Below, piece by piece: positions 15,376 to 25,568 of a DNA stretch of 64,000 nt (the stretch's first letter is position 1; every line of letters begins with the position of its first letter). The notes beneath the pieces were generated by a model. It made no database searches. It was not told the origin of the DNA and saw only the letters and a program-made list of their open reading frames with translations. A program made the position numbers and the translations under genes. The stretch covers positions 62,001 through 126,000 of the forward strand of contig NZ_QAAD01000003.1 of assembly GCF_003046625.1 (NCBI RefSeq). Direction: 5' to 3'. This stretch comes from Mangrovibacterium marinum. Lineage in GTDB: Bacteria > Bacteroidota > Bacteroidia > Bacteroidales > Prolixibacteraceae.

Positions 15376-18219
15376 CTACCCCCGCCGACATATTGTATTG
15401 TACGGACAGTTTTCGCATTTCCGCTTTTTGCTGGTCTGATCGAAACTGGTTTCCGGGCTAAAGATCTCGCTTAACAGCTCATTCAAACTTTCAGCAAAAG
15501 GCGCTGCAATCGAGCTGTAGTTCACCGTCTGTCCCTGCATTTTTATCGCCGGATCAAATTCATCGCCGAAAAAGCTGTCTATTTTATAGATCGACGGCAG
15601 AATATCGGCGACACCGTGCATGCGCCGATAAATCTCAGAATACACGAGCGTTTGCAGAATTTCCTTGGGCCGGTTATCGGCCTCGCGCTTGTAAAGGTCA
15701 TCAAATTGATTAAACTTCAGCACTAAACTGCGTCCGGTTTTGTAGTCGATAATGCGCAATCCCTCTTTGGTGCGGTCAATCCGGTCGACAATACCACCAA
15801 GCTTAATCGTTCGCTTCTGCCCTTCGACCTCCAGCTCAAAATCAGCTTCACAATTTCCCTCCAGGGCAACTACCTGAAAAGGCGCAAAAGCCTGATCATT
15901 CTCGAGCATGCGGGTAAGGTAAGTCTTCAGGTTTTCCGCAATCAGGATATTTTTCCCGGTAATTTTCACATCCTTCAGTGAGCTGTCCTTGTAATACTCG
16001 CGCTTAAAAGCATCGTAAATCGCCTTGCGAATCACGGCATCATTCTTCAACAGCGCAACAATATGCTCATTGGTCATTTCCCGACCCGCAAAAGGCTTGT
16101 ACAGCATCTCGGAGGCATAGTGAAATAAGTTTCCAAACAGGCGCGGGTCAACATCTTCCAGCAGCTCATCGCTTTCGTGAATACCGGCAATATATTTAAA
16201 GTAAAACTTCAGCCGGCAATCCAGAAATACATTCAACGCGCTCGGGCTCAACCGCCGATCGGCATAACGCGACAACAGCAACTCGCGATGTTTTGCCGTC
16301 GATGGAATACTGATGGGTGCCGACTCGGTCGACTTAAAATCGAAGTTCAGCTGTGTTAACCGGGGTTCCAGAGCCGAGTCGTACAACAACTGAAACAAAT
16401 ACCGACTCATCTCACCCGAGCCCATTCCATCGCCCGAAGTATCGTAAACCAACACCAGCTCCTCAGCACGGTGCGCCAGCCGATAAAAATAGTAGGCATA
16501 CATGGCATCTTGCTCTTCATAAGCCGGCAGACCAAAGGCCTTACGCAGATTATACGGAATAAACGAGTGCGTCGTCGAGGTGTTGGGCAGGCGCCCTTCG
16601 TTCACCGAAAACATAAACAAGCGTTTAAAATCCAGATTCCGGGTTTCCAGTACCCCCATCACCTGCAAGCCCGAAAGCGGCTCCCCCTCAAAGGGAATGC
16701 TGATTCGCTGCAAGTATTGCTGCAAAATGCGGTAAAATAGCGACATCGAAATCTTTGCCGGATGAAATTGCTCCAGGGTTTCGGTCAACCGCTGAATAGC
16801 CAGATAAGCCTGATATAAATATTCGTTTTCCAGAGCCGGCTCAGCCTCATCTTCCCGCGAGCTCCCCAAACGCACGGCCTGCATTTTTACAACATTCAGC
16901 AAATAGGCAGCGCAGTCTTGCCATCGCGTCAGTCTCGTAAAAATCAGCTTCAGCAAATCATTCTCGGCCAAATCGCTGGTGCGCACATAAACCTTATTTT
17001 CCGCATGAATAGCCCGGACAATTTCCTTGGTTGTCGCATCGGCCAGTAGCTGATGGCTTAGCAAGGCAATAACCGGTTTATAGTAAAAAGCATCGGCCCC
17101 ATCATACAATCGATAGTTTTTTTGCAAATCAATCAGCTGGTTAATGAAGCTAAAAACCGGTGTATTTTGAATGGGATAGCCCATCGTTATATTGATTTTA
17201 TGGTACTGCGCCCCGGCCGAAGAGACCATGGGTACCAACAAGCCCTCGTCGGAAAGTACCAAAGCGGTATCGTCAAAGCGCGGATCTTTCATCAGGCTGC
17301 CGGCAAATTCAGGATGATTCAACACCTGTGTTTGGGCCACCTGACCAGGAACCGACACAATCGTTATTTTCGGTTGGCTAAGCTCACCCGCATCCAGATG
17401 GAAACCTTCGGGCGGTGGAAAAACAAGCAGGTTGCGCCGGATAAAAAGGCCGGCTTCGTGCTGCACATCGCGAACAAAAACAGGATCGTAATCCCAGAAG
17501 AAGTCGCCGATTTCCAGCTCTTTAAACTTACGGAATAATTTTTCCTCGGCAGCATTCAAGGCATTAAACCCAACAAAGCAATAGCGCTCCGACTTCAACG
17601 CCTCAGCATTTTTGGCCGTCCATTGCTCAATTAAATCCCGGTAAAGCATGCCGGTGAAGGCCCGATCATCTTTGGTTAAAGCCTCCTTGAAGCGATGATA
17701 CACCGCCGCCAGCTTATTCCAGATCTGCATAAACTTGGTGCGATTAGCCGATCCACCGCCCTTCCCGAGCGTTCCCCAAAACTGCTCAATAATTTTCCGC
17801 TGCTCGGCAGTCATGTACTCAAAGCGGCTTTCAATCTCCTTCAAATCGGAGATATTCTGAAACAAGTCGTCCGGATTCAACAAATATTTATCAATATCGT
17901 TGAAGTCATTCAGCAAAATTTCGCCCCAAAAAAAGAAATCATCCAACTCCTCCTCGTGGCCGGTTTCTTGTTTATAAATTTGATGAAGTAACAAAATCTG
18001 ACTAATATGGTCTGATATTTGCAACCCCGAGAATTTAGACACCAGATCGTTAATGGTGATCACCTCGGGGCCTAACACCGTTTTTCGAACCAATTCGTTC
18101 AAATAAGCATTGAAGAAAACAGACGAACGGCGACTGGGGAAAACTACCGAAATACGATTAATCTGCTCGCCGTGAGTTTCATATAAGAATCGGGCAACTT
18201 GTTTCAGAAAGGGCTCCAT
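15376..18219 (-). CDS. AddB-like PD-(D/E)XK nuclease
   Basis: A 947-residue protein resembling the AddB/RexB subunit of AddAB-type recombination nucleases. The N-terminal part looks like an inactivated superfamily-1 helicase (VFPSRRSSVFFNAYLNEL). The C-terminal nuclease domain shows LSPSALNVFLDCRLKFYFKY, GNLFHYASEML, the catalytic GGIVDRIDRTKEGLRIIDYKTG block and the tail CENCPYNTIC. The Cys in FLDC plus the three C-terminal Cys match the four-Cys iron-sulfur clamp of AddB. The start at 18219 (MEPFLKQVARFLYE) is favoured over a Met 22 codons upstream because a -7 box sits at 18283-18290, over that upstream Met. The AddA helicase partner is not in this window. Confidence 0.88.
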   Translation of the reverse strand: MEPFLKQVARFLYETHGEQINRISVVFPSRRSSVFFNAYLNELVRKTVLGPEVITINDLVSKFSGLQISDHISQILLLHQIYKQETGHEEELDDFFFWGEILLNDFNDIDKYLLNPDDLFQNISDLKEIESRFEYMTAEQRKIIEQFWGTLGKGGGSANRTKFMQIWNKLAAVYHRFKEALTKDDRAFTGMLYRDLIEQWTAKNAEALKSERYCFVGFNALNAAEEKLFRKFKELEIGDFFWDYDPVFVRDVQHEAGLFIRRNLLVFPPPEGFHLDAGELSQPKITIVSVPGQVAQTQVLNHPEFAGSLMKDPRFDDTALVLSDEGLLVPMVSSAGAQYHKINITMGYPIQNTPVFSFINQLIDLQKNYRLYDGADAFYYKPVIALLSHQLLADATTKEIVRAIHAENKVYVRTSDLAENDLLKLIFTRLTRWQDCAAYLLNVVKMQAVRLGSSREDEAEPALENEYLYQAYLAIQRLTETLEQFHPAKISMSLFYRILQQYLQRISIPFEGEPLSGLQVMGVLETRNLDFKRLFMFSVNEGRLPNTSTTHSFIPYNLRKAFGLPAYEEQDAMYAYYFYRLAHRAEELVLVYDTSGDGMGSGEMSRYLFQLLYDSALEPRLTQLNFDFKSTESAPISIPSTAKHRELLLSRYADRRLSPSALNVFLDCRLKFYFKYIAGIHESDELLEDVDPRLFGNLFHYASEMLYKPFAGREMTNEHIVALLKNDAVIRKAIYDAFKREYYKDSSLKDVKITGKNILIAENLKTYLTRMLENDQAFAPFQVVALEGNCEADFELEVEGQKRTIKLGGIVDRIDRTKEGLRIIDYKTGRSLVLKFNQFDDLYKREADNRPKEILQTLVYSEIYRRMHGVADILPSIYKIDSFFGDEFDPAIKMQGQTVNYSSIAAPFAESLNELLSEIFSPETSFDQTSKKRKCENCPYNTICRRG

Positions 18220-18282
18220 GAAATTTCTTTTTTGATAAAGATACAATTTAAATGAAGTCCGGATAAAACGCTTTTTCAACAA

Positions 18283-18290
18283 CAAAAGTA
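18283..18290 (-). promoter_or_regulatory. AddB-like gene promoter (-7 box)
   Basis: Minus strand TACTTTTG, a perfect TAnnTTTG element, with TTTG 16 bases upstream. It implies a start of transcription near 18276 and a leader of about 57 bases to the ATG at 18219, and argues against the longer frame. Confidence 0.5.
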
Positions 18291-18331
18291 AACCACTCGT
18301 TTAAAACAAATTAAGAACTAAATTTTATTCC

Positions 18332-19036
18332 ATGAAAACATTTCATCTATTTCTCGTCCTGATGGTAGCAGCAACTGTTGCCCGGGCACAAACCGCCATT
18401 AACCCGCTTGAATCGACTCCCTACATTGAAGTTACCGGAGAGGGAGAACTGGAAATCGTCCCCGACGAAATCTACCTTCAGTTTACTTTAAAAGAACGCA
18501 TGGACGGACGCAGCAAAACCGAGCTCGACCAAATTGAAAAAGAGCTGAAAAAGAAGCTTTCATCGGCTGGCTTTAACCTGACCGACTTAACACTGGCCGA
18601 TGCCAATGCTGATTTTGTGACCATAAAACGCAAAAAGAAAGACGTACTGGCCTCGAAAGATTACCAGATGAAGCTGAGCCAAACCGGGCAGATTGCCACA
18701 CTGCTGGATGTGCTTGATGAAGTTAAAGCAGAGAATGCCTACATCAGCCGCCTGGATCACAGCCAGATGGAGCAGTTTAAAAAAGACGTTAAAATAAAGG
18801 CTGCAAAAAATGCGCACGACAAAGCTCAATATCTACTGGGTGCTTTAGGCCAAAAAGCCGGCAACATCCTGTTCATTCAGGAGCGCGAAAGCTATTTACA
18901 GCCTTACGTTCGAAAAGCAGCGGCCTTAGGTATGGTTGCCGATATGCAAGCAGAAAGCGCGTCGGAACCCGAAATCAGCTTCAGAAAAATAAAGCTGAAT
19001 TACAAAGTTTTTGCCCGCTTTGCCATTGCCGAGTAA
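18332..19036 (+). CDS. SIMPL domain (DUF541) exported protein
   Basis: A 234-residue protein with a signal peptide ending ARAQ (about residues 1-19). The SIMPL domain starts with PYIEVTGEGELEIVPDEIYLQFTLKER and continues with ASKDYQMKLSQTGQIATLLDVLDE and KIKAAKNAHDKAQYLLGALGQKAG. SIMPL proteins are periplasmic or surface-exposed and often implicated in stress tolerance, but the molecular role is unclear. It is divergent from the AddB-like gene and shares a terminator hairpin (19053-19099) with the convergent cytochrome gene. Confidence 0.9.
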   Translation: MKTFHLFLVLMVAATVARAQTAINPLESTPYIEVTGEGELEIVPDEIYLQFTLKERMDGRSKTELDQIEKELKKKLSSAGFNLTDLTLADANADFVTIKRKKKDVLASKDYQMKLSQTGQIATLLDVLDEVKAENAYISRLDHSQMEQFKKDVKIKAAKNAHDKAQYLLGALGQKAGNILFIQERESYLQPYVRKAAALGMVADMQAESASEPEISFRKIKLNYKVFARFAIAE

Positions 19037-19052
19037 GCGAATGCACATAAAT

Positions 19053-19099
19053 CCCCGGAGATAAGCAGCAAACCAAGGCATCTGCTATCTCCGGGAATT
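19053..19099. terminator. Bidirectional terminator
   Basis: CCCGGAGATAAGCAG pairs with CTGCTATCTCCGGG apart from one bulged A, with a 13-base loop, followed by AATTTTATAT. It lies between the convergent SIMPL and cytochrome c genes. Confidence 0.8.
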
Positions 19100-19105
19100 T
19101 TATAT

Positions 19106-19555
19106 TTAGTTCTGGCGAGCAGCCTCAACTTCGTCCTTTGTCACCCCCTCCAACTCATTCCCAAAGCTCGAGCGCACATAGGAAATCACATCGGCAATTT
19201 GCTGATCGCTGAGCTGCTTATGCGGAAGCATCACACCATTGTAGCTTTCGCCATCAAGCTCAATTTCGCCCTTCATGCCGTTGAGCACTAGATCGATAAA
19301 CTGGGCTTTATCGCGCACAAAGCGGTTGGGTGTTAAGGGTGGAAAAACACCCGAAATCCCCTGCCCTTCCTGCTGGTGACAAACTTTACAATACTGGTCG
19401 TAGACCTTTTTCCCGGGGTGCACAGTTGTTGCAGGATGCAATTTTTCCATCTTGACGGTAGCAGCCGGCGCACTTTCGTCAGCAAGCTTTTGGGCCGGCT
19501 TTTGCCGGCAGGACAACAAGCTAACGACAAGCAAGATTGAGGCAATATATTTCAT
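19106..19555 (-). CDS. Lipoprotein monohaem cytochrome c
   Basis: A 149-residue class I cytochrome c. The signal peptide ends VSLLSC, so Cys16 is lipidated and the haem domain is held at the membrane. The haem-binding motif is CKVCH (residues 56-60) and the likely axial ligand is Met108 in GVMLPH. The C-terminal helix reads LSDQQIADVISYVRSSFG. It would shuttle electrons in the periplasm, for instance to a terminal oxidase. The start at 19555 (MKYIASILL) is preferred over a Met three codons upstream because it gives a standard signal peptide. Single gene. Confidence 0.93.
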   Translation of the reverse strand: MKYIASILLVVSLLSCRQKPAQKLADESAPAATVKMEKLHPATTVHPGKKVYDQYCKVCHQQEGQGISGVFPPLTPNRFVRDKAQFIDLVLNGMKGEIELDGESYNGVMLPHKQLSDQQIADVISYVRSSFGNELEGVTKDEVEAARQN

Positions 19556-19791
19556 GGTTATCAATCATTAATTTTTCAAAACAACAAAGCTTGTAAAGTA
19601 ACAAAAAACACCCTTGGTGGTTCAACAGCCAGGCTCCCCACCAACGGTAAATTGAGCTATAATCGGCGGCTGCTCTCCTTTCAACGAACAAGACAAACAA
19701 CTTTTAAAGTTGTGATAATTTTTAAATTCATCGTCACTTTATCGAATATAAAATCTATTTTTAGTAACTCTTTGCTTAGGCTGTTTTCGGA

Positions 19792-22700
19792 ATGGGAAAT
19801 CAAAAGAAGCGTATAAAAAAGAAAACGATCCGCAGATTGGCAGCAGCTATTCTGCTATTGTTAGCCCTTGTGTCGATCTGGCTGGCACTGGCTGCACCCG
19901 GCTATGTGAAAATGCATATCAGCGCTTATATCCGCGAATCGAGCAAGGGCGAATACAGCCTGTCGTTTTACGACATAAAAGCGAACTTCTACACCCAAAC
20001 CGTCCGGATCGATTCTATCCGGCTAATTCCGCTTCAGGCCGGCAAAAGCCACTATGCAGTAGCTGCATCAGAGCTTCGGGCAACCGGTATTTCCATCTCC
20101 GACTTCCTGTTTCACCGAAAACTAAGCCTGAATGGCTTGCTGATTAAGGAACCACAATTCGAAATTTACGGACAAAAAGTAGAACAGGCAGCCACCACCA
20201 ACAAAGCGGATCTTTTCCGGAAACTGAAGCCATTTTTTAATGAAAGCCTGAACGAAATTACCGTCGACGAAATACTACTGGAGCAGGCCAATATGGCTCA
20301 GTACACACTACAAGGCGATACATCGCCCCTAAATTCGATCCCGAATTTAAATATTGCCATTCGCAATTTCAGGATGAATGCACAGATCCTGAATGCAGAA
20401 AAGCAGTTTTTTCAGGCCGACGACATTGATGTGCAGATCAAAAACTTCAGCCATGCCCTGGGCGACAAAATTCACCGCCTGCAAGTAGAAACCCTCAGCT
20501 ACTCCATTGAACACCGCAACATTCGCGGGCATAACCTGAGGCTTTACCCGCTCGACACGGCTCAACAGGCCGGAACACGCTACTGGATCGAGATTCCCGA
20601 GATCAAAATTAAATCGGAGAATCTGCGAGATATGCTCAGCAACGACTCCGTACGGATTGACTCTCTGGAAATTCTTCACAGCAACATACGCCTGAAGCCC
20701 GGGATCAACAGCCAAAGCATCAACTTCAGAGAGTTGAAAAAGTACGATTTGTACCAGCTGGTAAAAAACGACTTTCGCTATGCGGCCGTGAACCACCTGC
20801 GCATGAGCGCTGATACGCTTTGCTTTTTACCCAAAACCGACAGCCTTAACAATTCACAGATTTTCAGGAATGTTGAAATTAAAGCCGATCAGTTTGAGCT
20901 TGCGCCGAACAGCCGAACAGCGGCAAATAAGATTTTGTACTCCGACCTGATTGAGCTGCAAATCGGCTCATACCGGCTGATGCTGAACGACCAGGTCCAC
21001 CAGTTTGAAGCCCGCGACATACACCTGTCCTCAGCCGATCGTTTCATGAAGGCCCGCGAGCTTAAGCTCACACCGAACAACAACACCACAGCAACAGCCC
21101 CGGTTAAGGTTAAAATGCTTTGCGACAGCCTGACCATGCAGCAGCTCGACCTGGCAGCGCTGTTTCATCGTCGCCAAATACCACTGGCCGAGCTAAACCT
21201 TTACCACCCCACGGTTCAGATTAACCAGCTGGCGGAACACACCGCTGGCGAGGCCAGCCGCGAAAGCCTGCTTTACCATTTTATTCGCGACTACATCAAG
21301 GGCGTTTATGCGAACCTGATTGCCATCAACAACGGGCAAATTCAGTTTAACGATTTAAGTTCCGATACCGACGAGGGGCACATCACCACCGATTTCAACC
21401 TTCGGCTGACCGACTTTTCGCTCGACTCGGTGAGTGCGCGGCGAACCGACAAACTGTTTTTTGCCACCAACCTGGAACTCAATTGCAACAAGTACACCAT
21501 GAAGCTGGCCGACCAACTGCACATTTTAAAGGTTGATCAGATCAGTGTGTCGAGCCTGCGCAAAATGGCGCGCCTGAAAAATCTCCGCCTTTACCCGAAC
21601 AATAAAAAAGATCCGCAAAAGCAGTTAAAACGCCTTAACCGCTCCGAATTATACGAGCTGTACATTCCCGAGCTGTTATTGCAAAACACAGATATCCACC
21701 ATGCCTTTTTCCGCAAAAAACTAAACATCAACGAGTTTATCATCTCCTGTCCCGACATCTCGCTCGATGTGTTTGCCGGTTACCGACAAGACCCGGGAGA
21801 ACTAAATGCCCGGGAGTTTTACCTGCTGCTCGAAAATTATATCCGTGACATCAACATTCGCGAGATTGCCATTAACCAGGGCAACTTACATTTAACCAAC
21901 CACAGCCGCAAGGGCAAAACAACCGACTTCCGGAATCAATTTAGCCTGAAGCTTTTCAACTTCAGGCTGAACAAAGAAGAACTAAGCAGCAAACGTATGT
22001 TATTTTCCGATTCATTTAACCTGAAAATCAAAGACCATCTGTTCCGACTATCCGACAATGTCCACTACCTGAAAGCCCGTGAAATCAATTTTTCATCAGC
22101 CACATCGAGCGGCGAGATAAAGCATGCACTGCTTTACCCCGAACTAAGCAGCCCGGACTACAACAAGCTGCCCTGGCATTTCCAAATCAGCATTCCAAGC
22201 ATAAAATTAAATCAAGTCAATCTCGAGAAAGCGATTTTCGACGAAATCCTTGATGTTGGCTCTTTTACTGTTCAATCCCCAAACATTCAACTCTACAAGA
22301 ATCATCCGGGAAACGGCAAATTCAACTTTAAGGATCTGAGTATTCCGCTTCCCGAAGAGCTGAAAGAACTCACATTAAACGAAGTTAGTTTACAGGAAGG
22401 ACAGCTGTTGATTTTCCGGGGCAGCGGCGATAATAAGCAACGGCTGGCTAGTGCAAAGCTCTCCTTCAATATCGAAAATGCACAACTGAAACGTACCGAG
22501 GACAACCGAACAGCGCGTTTTTCAGCCTCCGCCATCCAAACACAACTGGATAAACTATCACTAACGCCCGAGAAACAACCTTATTCCATTTCGTCGGACA
22601 ATATTCGTTTTTCATCCCGACAGAAAGCACTGTTTTTCACCAACCTGCAAATCAAAAACACGTCGAAAGAAACCAAGTCGCTTGAGTCGATCTCCTTGCC

Positions 22701-24030
22701 CGAGCTGCGTTTCGAACAGCTGGATCCGAGCGATGCATTCGACAACAACCGTTTCCACGCCTCGCGAATTACCGTCCAAAAACCGGTTTTCAACCTTCAC
22801 CCAACCGAACAGGAACAAAAACAAAATCCGCTTTACATTAAACTGCCGAAAGATTTGAGCGTGTTGATGGATGAGCTCTCATCGGAGAAAGTGGAACTAA
22901 AAAACGCGACCTTCAACATTTACGGAAAGAACAAATCCGTGACCTTCAACCAGGTGGATATTGACATGGACCGGGTAAAGCTCGACAGCATGCCGTCGGA
23001 AAAACCATTGGGAGCGCAAGACCTGACGATCGTTCGGAAAAACATGCAATACACCGACAAAGCCGGACTTTACGATCTGCTGATCGATCGGTTTGCTTAT
23101 TCGACCAAGGAAAACGATCTCTACCTGAATGGCATTCACATTATCCCGCGTTACGGCCCCGATGAGTTTCAGAATCAGATTCAACATCAACAAGACTATT
23201 ACTCGGGCGACATTAACCAGGTGAAACTTCGGAATTTGGACCTCAACCGTTGGTTTGAACGCAAAGAACTAACCGGCAAAACCATTGCCATCGACCGAAT
23301 GAACATGGTGATTTACCGCGACAAACGGAAGCCCTTTGATGAACACAACAAGCCGCCATTGCCTCAGGAACTGCTGCGCAGCATTGAATTGCCCTTTTAT
23401 TTCGACACGGTTCGCTTAAGCCACTCGAACTTCATTTATAACGAACAGTTGGAAAACATACCGGAACCCGGCCGCGTAAGCTTCGAAGACATCAGTGCGC
23501 AACTCTATCCTTTCACCAACCTGAAATACCTGCAATTCACAACCCCCAAAATGTATCTGAAAGCACAAGCCCGGCTGATGGGTGAAAGCCAGCTAAAGGC
23601 TTCGTTCAAATTCGATATGACCGCAGCTGACAATCGCTTCGAGGCCAAAGGATCGCTCAGTCCGTTCGACCTCACAACCCTCAACCCGATTACCGAAAAC
23701 GGAGCCTCCATCTCGGTGCGTTCAGGACAGCTAAACCGATTCGATTTTGAGTTCGCAGGCGACTCGCTGGTGGCGAACGGCAAATTACGCTTTGCCTACG
23801 AAGATTTAAAAATCTCCATCCTCTCGCACAAAAAAGGAAACACCAAAGAAGCCAAGTTCCTGAGTTTTTTGGCCAATAGCCTGTTGCTAAAATCGAAAAG
23901 TCCACGCACAAAAATCCTGCTGCCCGACGATATTCACTTCTACCGCGATCCGCACAAATCAACGCTTAACTACTGGTGGAAATCGGTATTCAGTGGAGCC
24001 AAAAACACCTTTGGTGTGAAAGACGAATAG
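19792..24030 (+). CDS. Giant AsmA/DUF748-like membrane-anchored protein
   Basis: A 1412-residue protein with a basic N-terminus, one membrane anchor (about residues 15-35, LAAAILLLLALVSIWLALAA) and a long periplasmic region without Cys-rich or enzymatic motifs. A module of about 173-183 residues repeats: related segments start near residues 214 (VQIKNFSHALGDKIHRL), 387 (IELQIGSYRLMLNDQVHQF), 561 (LELNCNKYTMKLADQLHIL) and 744 (LKIKDHLFRLSDNVHYL). Each is followed by an LK.R.L.L.P motif in the first modules (LRLYPL, LKLTPN, LRLYPN), with looser copies further on. This is the beta-strand-rich architecture of AsmA/DUF748 proteins, thought to bridge inner and outer membranes for lipid transport. 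The function here is inference. It stands alone, without neighbouring transporter genes. Confidence 0.85.
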   Translation: MGNQKKRIKKKTIRRLAAAILLLLALVSIWLALAAPGYVKMHISAYIRESSKGEYSLSFYDIKANFYTQTVRIDSIRLIPLQAGKSHYAVAASELRATGISISDFLFHRKLSLNGLLIKEPQFEIYGQKVEQAATTNKADLFRKLKPFFNESLNEITVDEILLEQANMAQYTLQGDTSPLNSIPNLNIAIRNFRMNAQILNAEKQFFQADDIDVQIKNFSHALGDKIHRLQVETLSYSIEHRNIRGHNLRLYPLDTAQQAGTRYWIEIPEIKIKSENLRDMLSNDSVRIDSLEILHSNIRLKPGINSQSINFRELKKYDLYQLVKNDFRYAAVNHLRMSADTLCFLPKTDSLNNSQIFRNVEIKADQFELAPNSRTAANKILYSDLIELQIGSYRLMLNDQVHQFEARDIHLSSADRFMKARELKLTPNNNTTATAPVKVKMLCDSLTMQQLDLAALFHRRQIPLAELNLYHPTVQINQLAEHTAGEASRESLLYHFIRDYIKGVYANLIAINNGQIQFNDLSSDTDEGHITTDFNLRLTDFSLDSVSARRTDKLFFATNLELNCNKYTMKLADQLHILKVDQISVSSLRKMARLKNLRLYPNNKKDPQKQLKRLNRSELYELYIPELLLQNTDIHHAFFRKKLNINEFIISCPDISLDVFAGYRQDPGELNAREFYLLLENYIRDINIREIAINQGNLHLTNHSRKGKTTDFRNQFSLKLFNFRLNKEELSSKRMLFSDSFNLKIKDHLFRLSDNVHYLKAREINFSSATSSGEIKHALLYPELSSPDYNKLPWHFQISIPSIKLNQVNLEKAIFDEILDVGSFTVQSPNIQLYKNHPGNGKFNFKDLSIPLPEELKELTLNEVSLQEGQLLIFRGSGDNKQRLASAKLSFNIENAQLKRTEDNRTARFSASAIQTQLDKLSLTPEKQPYSISSDNIRFSSRQKALFFTNLQIKNTSKETKSLESISLPELRFEQLDPSDAFDNNRFHASRITVQKPVFNLHPTEQEQKQNPLYIKLPKDLSVLMDELSSEKVELKNATFNIYGKNKSVTFNQVDIDMDRVKLDSMPSEKPLGAQDLTIVRKNMQYTDKAGLYDLLIDRFAYSTKENDLYLNGIHIIPRYGPDEFQNQIQHQQDYYSGDINQVKLRNLDLNRWFERKELTGKTIAIDRMNMVIYRDKRKPFDEHNKPPLPQELLRSIELPFYFDTVRLSHSNFIYNEQLENIPEPGRVSFEDISAQLYPFTNLKYLQFTTPKMYLKAQARLMGESQLKASFKFDMTAADNRFEAKGSLSPFDLTTLNPITENGASISVRSGQLNRFDFEFAGDSLVANGKLRFAYEDLKISILSHKKGNTKEAKFLSFLANSLLLKSKSPRTKILLPDDIHFYRDPHKSTLNYWWKSVFSGAKNTFGVKDE

Positions 24031-24328
24031 TACCATTTCCTTCAGAGTAAATCCTACAACAATCTCCTAAACTACAAGAACACAACACCAACAAGCAGAA
24101 TATCAAAAACAATAAAAAGCAAACGAATTTATGGGGGAGCTTCAGTAGAATAGTTCGTTAAATTTTTAAACACAGATGGTTTTTAAAGCCTTGTGAGCCT
24201 ATCGGGAGATTTAGCAAAATACCACAAATTAAGGCATCACAAAGATCTGATAGTCTAAAATCTAACGATCTATTGTCGGTAACAAACCGGTATTGTTGAC
24301 TTCCCGGTCGTTTGTTGACCGCACAAAA

Positions 24329-24353
24329 AAGCCTGCACGTTCAATGCAGGCTT
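24329..24353 (-). terminator. Glycosyltransferase gene terminator
   Basis: AAGCCTGCA-CGTTCAA-TGCAGGCTT, a perfect nine-base stem. On the minus strand it is followed by TTTTTGTG, 29 bases past the stop of the glycosyltransferase. It can also stop transcription from the left. Nothing else is seen in 24031-24328. Confidence 0.88.
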
Positions 24354-24381
24354 TTGGTTGTATTTTTTTCAAAAAGAAAGC

Positions 24382-25320
24382 TTATTCAACAATGGTCACT
24401 TTGCGTACCCGGTACGGCTTTTTGTTTTGCGATTCGAAATACGTACGCATCAACATTTCGGCAATAATACCGGTCGTGATAAACTGAATGCCCGCGACCA
24501 GTAAAATCAAGCCTAACACCAGCAGTGGTTTACCCCAGATGTCCTGCCCCAGAACTTTTAAAATCAGCAGATACACATTGATCAACACGCCAATACCGAA
24601 AGTGAGGATTCCCATTTTTCCGAAAAAGTGGATGGGGCGTTGCAGGTATTTGCGCAAGAACAGCATCAGCACCAAGTCGCTAAATACGCGGGTTGTGCGG
24701 CTCAGGTTGTATTTTGAACGGCCGAACTCGCGGGCCCGGTGGTTTACATCGACCTGCGTCATGCGCGTTGAACCTTCAAGAGCCAGCAACACCGGAATAA
24801 AGCGGTGTAACTCGCCGTAAATATGAATGCTTTTGATGGCTTCGTTGGTGAATAACTTCAAGGTACAGCCCAGGTCGCGCATTTGCGTGCCGGTTGATTC
24901 GCGGATGATGTAGTTGGCAATTTTACTGGGAATTTTGCGCAAGAAAGCACCATCCTTCCGGTTGGCACGTACACCGGCCACCATATCCCAGTCGCCTTTT
25001 TTCAACAAGTCCATCATCATAGGGATGTCGGCAGGGTCGTTCTGCAGATCACCGTCAATCAGCGCAACATATTCGCCTTGTGCCTGATCGATACCAGCCT
25101 GAAGCGCCGAGCTTTGCCCGTAGTTCCGTTTCAACTCAACTAATACAAAATGTTCATCTTTGATTGCCCGAATCTCATCGCGGGTGGTATCGGTCGATCC
25201 ATCATCAACAAACAACACTTCATAATCAAAATCTTTCAGGGCTGCTTTAATTTGGTCGCTTAGCGGCTTAATATTCTGCTCTTCGTTGTAAACGCAAACA
25301 ACCAGGCTTAATTCTTTCAT
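24382..25320 (-). CDS. Family 2 glycosyltransferase, polyprenyl-phosphate type
   Basis: A 312-residue GT2 enzyme of the ArnC/DPM1-like group, which moves a sugar from a nucleotide donor to undecaprenyl phosphate at the inner membrane. The GT-A domain has LVVCVYNEEQNI at the N-terminus, LFVDDGSTD, and the metal-binding ALIDGDLQNDPADI. Two C-terminal membrane segments follow (about 235-258, MGILTFGIGVLINVYLLIL, and 270-292, LLVLGLILLVAGIQFITTGI). The sugar cannot be read from the sequence. Single gene with its own terminator. Confidence 0.93.
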   Translation of the reverse strand: MKELSLVVCVYNEEQNIKPLSDQIKAALKDFDYEVLFVDDGSTDTTRDEIRAIKDEHFVLVELKRNYGQSSALQAGIDQAQGEYVALIDGDLQNDPADIPMMMDLLKKGDWDMVAGVRANRKDGAFLRKIPSKIANYIIRESTGTQMRDLGCTLKLFTNEAIKSIHIYGELHRFIPVLLALEGSTRMTQVDVNHRAREFGRSKYNLSRTTRVFSDLVLMLFLRKYLQRPIHFFGKMGILTFGIGVLINVYLLILKVLGQDIWGKPLLVLGLILLVAGIQFITTGIIAEMLMRTYFESQNKKPYRVRKVTIVE

Positions 25321-25517
25321 TCCTATTCTTAACGTTAATTGCTTTTTTGCAAAATGCGGTACGAATTTATAAAAAATGCGTCACGATCTACCTTTTTCGG
25401 CCCAAGAACACCACAGGATTAATTCTGTAGCAGCCCGATCTGCAACATAAACATCGCTGCTCCCCGGCCAAGCCTGTTAAATGCTGCAAAGCGGATCACC
25501 ACTTCCGTTAAACCAAA

Positions 25518-25542
25518 AGAGATGCCCGCATCAGGCATCTCT
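25518..25542 (-). terminator. C1 peptidase gene terminator
   Basis: AGAGATGCC-CGCATCA-GGCATCTCT, a perfect nine-base stem. On the minus strand it is followed by TTTGG, about 27 bases past the stop. Confidence 0.7.
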
Positions 25543-25568
25543 CTTGGTTGATTTGTTTGGGGTATCGG

